From assembly GCF_003852495.1 (NCBI RefSeq), contig NZ_QAJI01000003.1, positions 530,685 to 594,684 of the forward strand: a stretch of 64,000 bases of DNA. The letters are read 5' to 3'. Origin of the DNA: Taibaiella sp. KBW10 (GTDB lineage: Bacteria; Bacteroidota; Bacteroidia; Chitinophagales; Chitinophagaceae). Each line of letters opens with the position of its first letter. Positions within the stretch are counted from its first letter, which is position 1. Position numbers and translations under genes: made by a program. Of this stretch, positions 60,667 through 64,000 are shown in pieces. The notes beneath the pieces were generated by a model that was given only the letters and a program-made list of their open reading frames with translations, searched no databases and had not been told where the DNA came from.

Positions 60667-63489
60667 ATGTCGGAACATATAGAAGTATTAGGCGCTCGGG
60701 TGCATAACCTTAAAAACATCGATGTCGCCATTCCTAAAAATAAATTAGTAGTCATTACGGGTCTTAGCGGGAGCGGAAAATCTTCTCTGGCTTTTGATAC
60801 CATTTTTGCCGAAGGACAAAGGCGTTATATGGAGAGTTTCTCTGCCTATGCCCGCCAGTTTATGGGCGATCTGGAGCGTCCGGATGTAGATAAGATCACC
60901 GGGCTTTCGCCGGTAATCTCTATCGAACAAAAGACAACCAATCGTAATCCACGGTCTACCGTGGGCACGGTTACGGAGGTATATGACTTTATGCGCCTGC
61001 TCTATGCCCGTATCGGTACCGCGCATTCTTACCTGAGCGGCAAAGCCATGACCCGATTTTCGGAAGAAGAAATCCTGCAACATATTTACACGCATCTACC
61101 GGAAGAAAAAATTATCTTGCTCGCCCCCGTGGTGCGCGGACGCAAAGGGCACTACCGGGAACTCTTTGAACAATTACAGAAGCAGGGCTACCTGAAAGTA
61201 CGTATTGACGGTGTTATCGTGGACCTGAAACCCAAAATGCAACTGGACCGCTACAAAATTCATGACATTGAATTGGTAGTTGACCGCTTAAAGGTAGATG
61301 AAGAAAGCAAAGGCCGCCTGAGCCAAAGCCTGCAAAAGGCCCTGCAATTAGGCAAAGGCCTTTTGTTTGTACAACAGCATGAAACAAACAAGCTATTACA
61401 ATACAGTAAACACCTAATGGATATTGAGCATGGTATTTCGTATGAAGACCCCTCGCCCAATACCTTTTCGTTCAACTCTCCCTATGGCGCCTGTCCTGCC
61501 TGTAAAGGCCTGGGTACGGTGCATACCATTGACCGCAGTACCGTCACTCCCGACCTAAGCAAGAGCATTGCTGCAGGTGGTATCGCACCGATGAAAGAGG
61601 CGCGCGAAGCCCAAAGCTATCAGATCGCGGCCAAATATGCCCGGAAGCACAAAATTGACCTTAATAAACCGGTCGGCGAACTGAGTGCTACGGAATTGAA
61701 CCTGATGCTCTACGCAAACGAGGAAGGCACCTTAACCTATGTGGCCGGTGAGGGCAGCGCTTATACTTACCTGGACGGAGGCGCTTATGAAGGCGTACTG
61801 AATATGATGATGCGCTGGTTTAATGAATCACCCTCCGATTATGTGCGGGATTGGGCGGAGCAGTTTATGCAGTTGGATAAATGTCCCGAATGTAAGGGAC
61901 AACGCCTGAAGCCGGAAAGCTTATCGTATACAATTTATGATAAGAACATTGCGCAACTGGCAGAAATGCCTTTAAGCGAGTTGCATCAGTGGTTTAGTGA
62001 AGTGAATCCTAAATTAAACAAGAAGCAGCAGACGATTGCCAAAGATATTTTAAAAGAAATAATAGACCGAGTCGGCTTCCTGATCGAAGTCGGCTTGCAT
62101 TACCTGATCCTGAACCGCCCCACCAGAACGCTGAGTGGCGGGGAATCGCAAAGGATTCGCCTGGCGACGCAGATTGGCTCTAAGCTCATGGGCATTACCT
62201 ATATTCTGGATGAACCCTCTATCGGTTTGCACCAAAGGGATAACCATCAATTGATCACTGCCCTGCAAAACTTAAGGGATGGGGGCAATTCGGTGCTGGT
62301 GGTAGAGCATGATAAAGATATTATGCTGGCTTCTGATTATGTATTTGATATGGGGCCTGCAGCGGGCATTCACGGCGGAAAGATTGTTGCCCAGGGTACC
62401 CCGAAAGAATTCCTGAAATCGGGTAGCATTACGGCGCAATACCTTAATCATAAAATGTCTATTGCGATTCCGGAAGAGCGTAGAAAAGGGAACGGACATC
62501 TGCTGGTGCTGAAAGGCGCCACCGGCAACAACTTGAAGAACGTTAGTATTGAAATTCCTTTAGGCACGCTTACCTGTGTGACCGGTGTTTCGGGAAGTGG
62601 CAAATCTACCCTTATCAATGAGACGCTGTACCCTATTTTATCGCGCCACTGCTATCCGCAAAGTAAGATGCAGGCCATGCCTTATAAAAGCATAGAAGGG
62701 CTGGAGCATATTGATAAGGTGATCGAGATCGATCAGAGCCCTATCGGGCGTACACCCAGGAGCAATCCGGCTACTTATTGCGGCTTTTTCAATGATATCC
62801 GCCAACTGTTTGCAATGATACCCGAAGCGAAGATTAGGGGTTATACCGCCGGCCGTTTCAGCTTTAATGTAAAAGGCGGCCGTTGTGAAGAGTGCCAGGG
62901 CGGGGGTACGCGGGTGATCGAGATGAACTTCTTACCGGATGTGTATGTGCCTTGTGAAAAATGCCAGGGTAAGCGTTATAACCGGGAGACCTTGGAGGTG
63001 CGGTATAAAGGCAAATCAATTTATGATATTCTGGAAATGACAGTAGAAGATGCCGTGGAGTTTTTTGTGAACATGCCTTCCCTGCATCGTAAAGTCAAAA
63101 CGCTGAAGGATGTAGGCCTGGGTTATATCACTTTAGGGCAGAGCGCCGTGACCCTCAGTGGGGGCGAAGCACAAAGGGTAAAACTGGCAACAGAATTATC
63201 CAAAAAAGATACGGGAAAAACAATTTATATTCTTGACGAACCCTCTACGGGCCTGCATTTTGAAGATATCAAACACCTGCTGGCCGTATTGAATAAACTG
63301 GTGGAGCGAGGTAATACGATTGTTGTGATTGAGCATAACCTGGACATTGTGAAGGTAGCCGATTATATTGTGGACATTGGTCCTGAAGGCGGACATGGTG
63401 GCGGCACGGTTGTTGCAAAAGGAACTCCGGAACAGATCGCCAAAAACAAAAAAAGCCATACGGGTACCTTTTTAGCACTCGAGCTATAA
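60667..63489 (+). CDS. uvrA: UvrABC system protein A (damage-sensing ATPase)
   Basis: UvrA dimers find bulky lesions and load UvrB. The 940 residues hold two ABC ATPase units. The first has Walker A GLSGSGKSS (32-40), the zinc-binding ACPACKG and KCPECKGQR, signature LSGGESQRI and Walker B YILDEPSIGLH. The second has GVSGSGKST, CEECQGGG and CEKCQGKR, LSGGEAQRVKLA and YILDEPSTGLH. All cysteine pairs are present. It is divergent from the RND operon and followed 98 bases later by mscL. Confidence 0.98.
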   Translation: MSEHIEVLGARVHNLKNIDVAIPKNKLVVITGLSGSGKSSLAFDTIFAEGQRRYMESFSAYARQFMGDLERPDVDKITGLSPVISIEQKTTNRNPRSTVGTVTEVYDFMRLLYARIGTAHSYLSGKAMTRFSEEEILQHIYTHLPEEKIILLAPVVRGRKGHYRELFEQLQKQGYLKVRIDGVIVDLKPKMQLDRYKIHDIELVVDRLKVDEESKGRLSQSLQKALQLGKGLLFVQQHETNKLLQYSKHLMDIEHGISYEDPSPNTFSFNSPYGACPACKGLGTVHTIDRSTVTPDLSKSIAAGGIAPMKEAREAQSYQIAAKYARKHKIDLNKPVGELSATELNLMLYANEEGTLTYVAGEGSAYTYLDGGAYEGVLNMMMRWFNESPSDYVRDWAEQFMQLDKCPECKGQRLKPESLSYTIYDKNIAQLAEMPLSELHQWFSEVNPKLNKKQQTIAKDILKEIIDRVGFLIEVGLHYLILNRPTRTLSGGESQRIRLATQIGSKLMGITYILDEPSIGLHQRDNHQLITALQNLRDGGNSVLVVEHDKDIMLASDYVFDMGPAAGIHGGKIVAQGTPKEFLKSGSITAQYLNHKMSIAIPEERRKGNGHLLVLKGATGNNLKNVSIEIPLGTLTCVTGVSGSGKSTLINETLYPILSRHCYPQSKMQAMPYKSIEGLEHIDKVIEIDQSPIGRTPRSNPATYCGFFNDIRQLFAMIPEAKIRGYTAGRFSFNVKGGRCEECQGGGTRVIEMNFLPDVYVPCEKCQGKRYNRETLEVRYKGKSIYDILEMTVEDAVEFFVNMPSLHRKVKTLKDVGLGYITLGQSAVTLSGGEAQRVKLATELSKKDTGKTIYILDEPSTGLHFEDIKHLLAVLNKLVERGNTIVVIEHNLDIVKVADYIVDIGPEGGHGGGTVVAKGTPEQIAKNKKSHTGTFLALEL

Positions 63490-63587
63490 AAAATGTTATA
63501 TATATGTTAATCTACCTTTAGATGACTAGGATTCCTGTATTAAAATCCTTTTTTTGTTCCTAATTAAAAACACTAAACATATACAAT

Positions 63588-63968
63588 ATGGGATTTATTA
63601 AAGAATTCAAAGATTTTGCGGTTAAGGGCAATGTACTGGACCTGGCCGTTGGTGTGGTTATTGGTGGCGCATTCAATGCGATTATCAAGTCTTTGGTAGA
63701 CGATGTGATCACTCCGGCTATTTTAACGCCCGCTTTAAAAGCGGCTAACCTTTCGGATTTGGCGCAACTGACCATTCCGGGCACGGCAATTAAGTATGGT
63801 AATTTCCTGTCTCAGGTTATTTCCTTCATCATTGTTGCCCTGACATTATTCCTTGTGATTAAGGGGATAAACAGGATCAAGAAAAAAGAGGAAGCGGCAG
63901 CACCTGCAGAACCATCTTCTACAGATAAACTGTTGATGGAAATCAGGGACAACCTGAATAAAAGATAA
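63588..63968 (+). CDS. mscL: large-conductance mechanosensitive channel
   Basis: The 126 residues have the typical N-terminal amphipathic helix (MGFIKEFKDFAVKG), TM1 with the pore-lining NVLDLAVGVVIGGAFNAII, the conserved LVDDVITPAI, a periplasmic loop, TM2 (VISFIIVALTLFLVIKGI) and a basic/acidic cytoplasmic end (RIKKKEEA...LMEIRDNL). It opens on membrane tension to release solutes during hypo-osmotic shock. It is complete within the window. Confidence 0.97.
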   Translation: MGFIKEFKDFAVKGNVLDLAVGVVIGGAFNAIIKSLVDDVITPAILTPALKAANLSDLAQLTIPGTAIKYGNFLSQVISFIIVALTLFLVIKGINRIKKKEEAAAPAEPSSTDKLLMEIRDNLNKR

Positions 63969-64000
63969 TAATCGTATGATTATATAAAAAGAAGGGCTGC

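Overview
This window reads as chromosomal DNA of a Bacteroidota bacterium, most likely of the Chitinophagaceae/Sphingobacteriia side of the phylum. The evidence is: type IX secretion (T9SS)-style sorting domains; TonB-dependent outer-membrane proteins with carboxypeptidase-like N-domains; TAnnTTTG-type promoter boxes in place of -10/-35 boxes; almost no Shine-Dalgarno sites; an EF-P with an Arg-tipped loop; and a HisB-type phosphatase lacking the zinc-loop cysteines. The genus is inference. No tRNA, rRNA, CRISPR array or insertion sequence was seen.

Layout. 1-10.1 kb: end of an alpha/beta hydrolase, uvrB, mdh, a stand-alone histidinol-phosphatase-like HAD protein, an outer-membrane barrel receptor, then an ECF sigma factor overlapping an unusual anti-sigma-like/TonB-plug/vWA chimera. 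10.2-19 kb: kdsD with a DUF2157 membrane protein, a PaaG-like enoyl-CoA isomerase, small membrane and hypothetical proteins, and mfd. 19-26.4 kb: a duplicated three-gene cassette of secreted proteins (A-B-C, then A'-B'-C'), in which C carries the T9SS sorting domain and A and B share another C-terminal ending. 26.7-30 kb: glyS and two paralogous small lipoproteins. 30-38.4 kb: recD-recC-recB. 38.5-44.8 kb: a DUF4412-like protein, an M13 metallopeptidase, a 675-bp non-coding stretch, and the efp-accB-accC operon. 45-48.4 kb: a visibly AT-rich two-gene island encoding a 2-TM coiled-coil protein and a TIR/deoxyribosyltransferase-like domain fused to an Sll1717-type P-loop ATPase, a candidate defence module. 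48.5-54.7 kb: accessory genes (RibD-like reductase, S33 hydrolase, GNAT, WG-repeat protein, LOG protein, NTF2-like). 54.8-60.4 kb: a tripartite RND efflux operon. 60.7-64 kb: uvrA and mscL.

Several genes act together. UvrA, UvrB and Mfd belong to nucleotide excision repair and RecBCD to double-strand-break repair, so DNA repair is heavily represented. AccB, AccC and EF-P form the common Bacteroidota fatty-acid/translation operon. TolC, the adaptor and the RND pump form one export complex.

The least explained items are: three long perfect palindromes that share a GC-rich apex (GGCGCGCC or a close variant) but have unrelated arms (about 13.15, 28.19 and 29.0 kb); the duplicated secreted-protein cassette; the AT-rich TIR-like/ATPase island; and the sigma-factor partner that joins a TonB plug to a vWA domain. 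Functions are assigned by reading motifs; no database search was possible.
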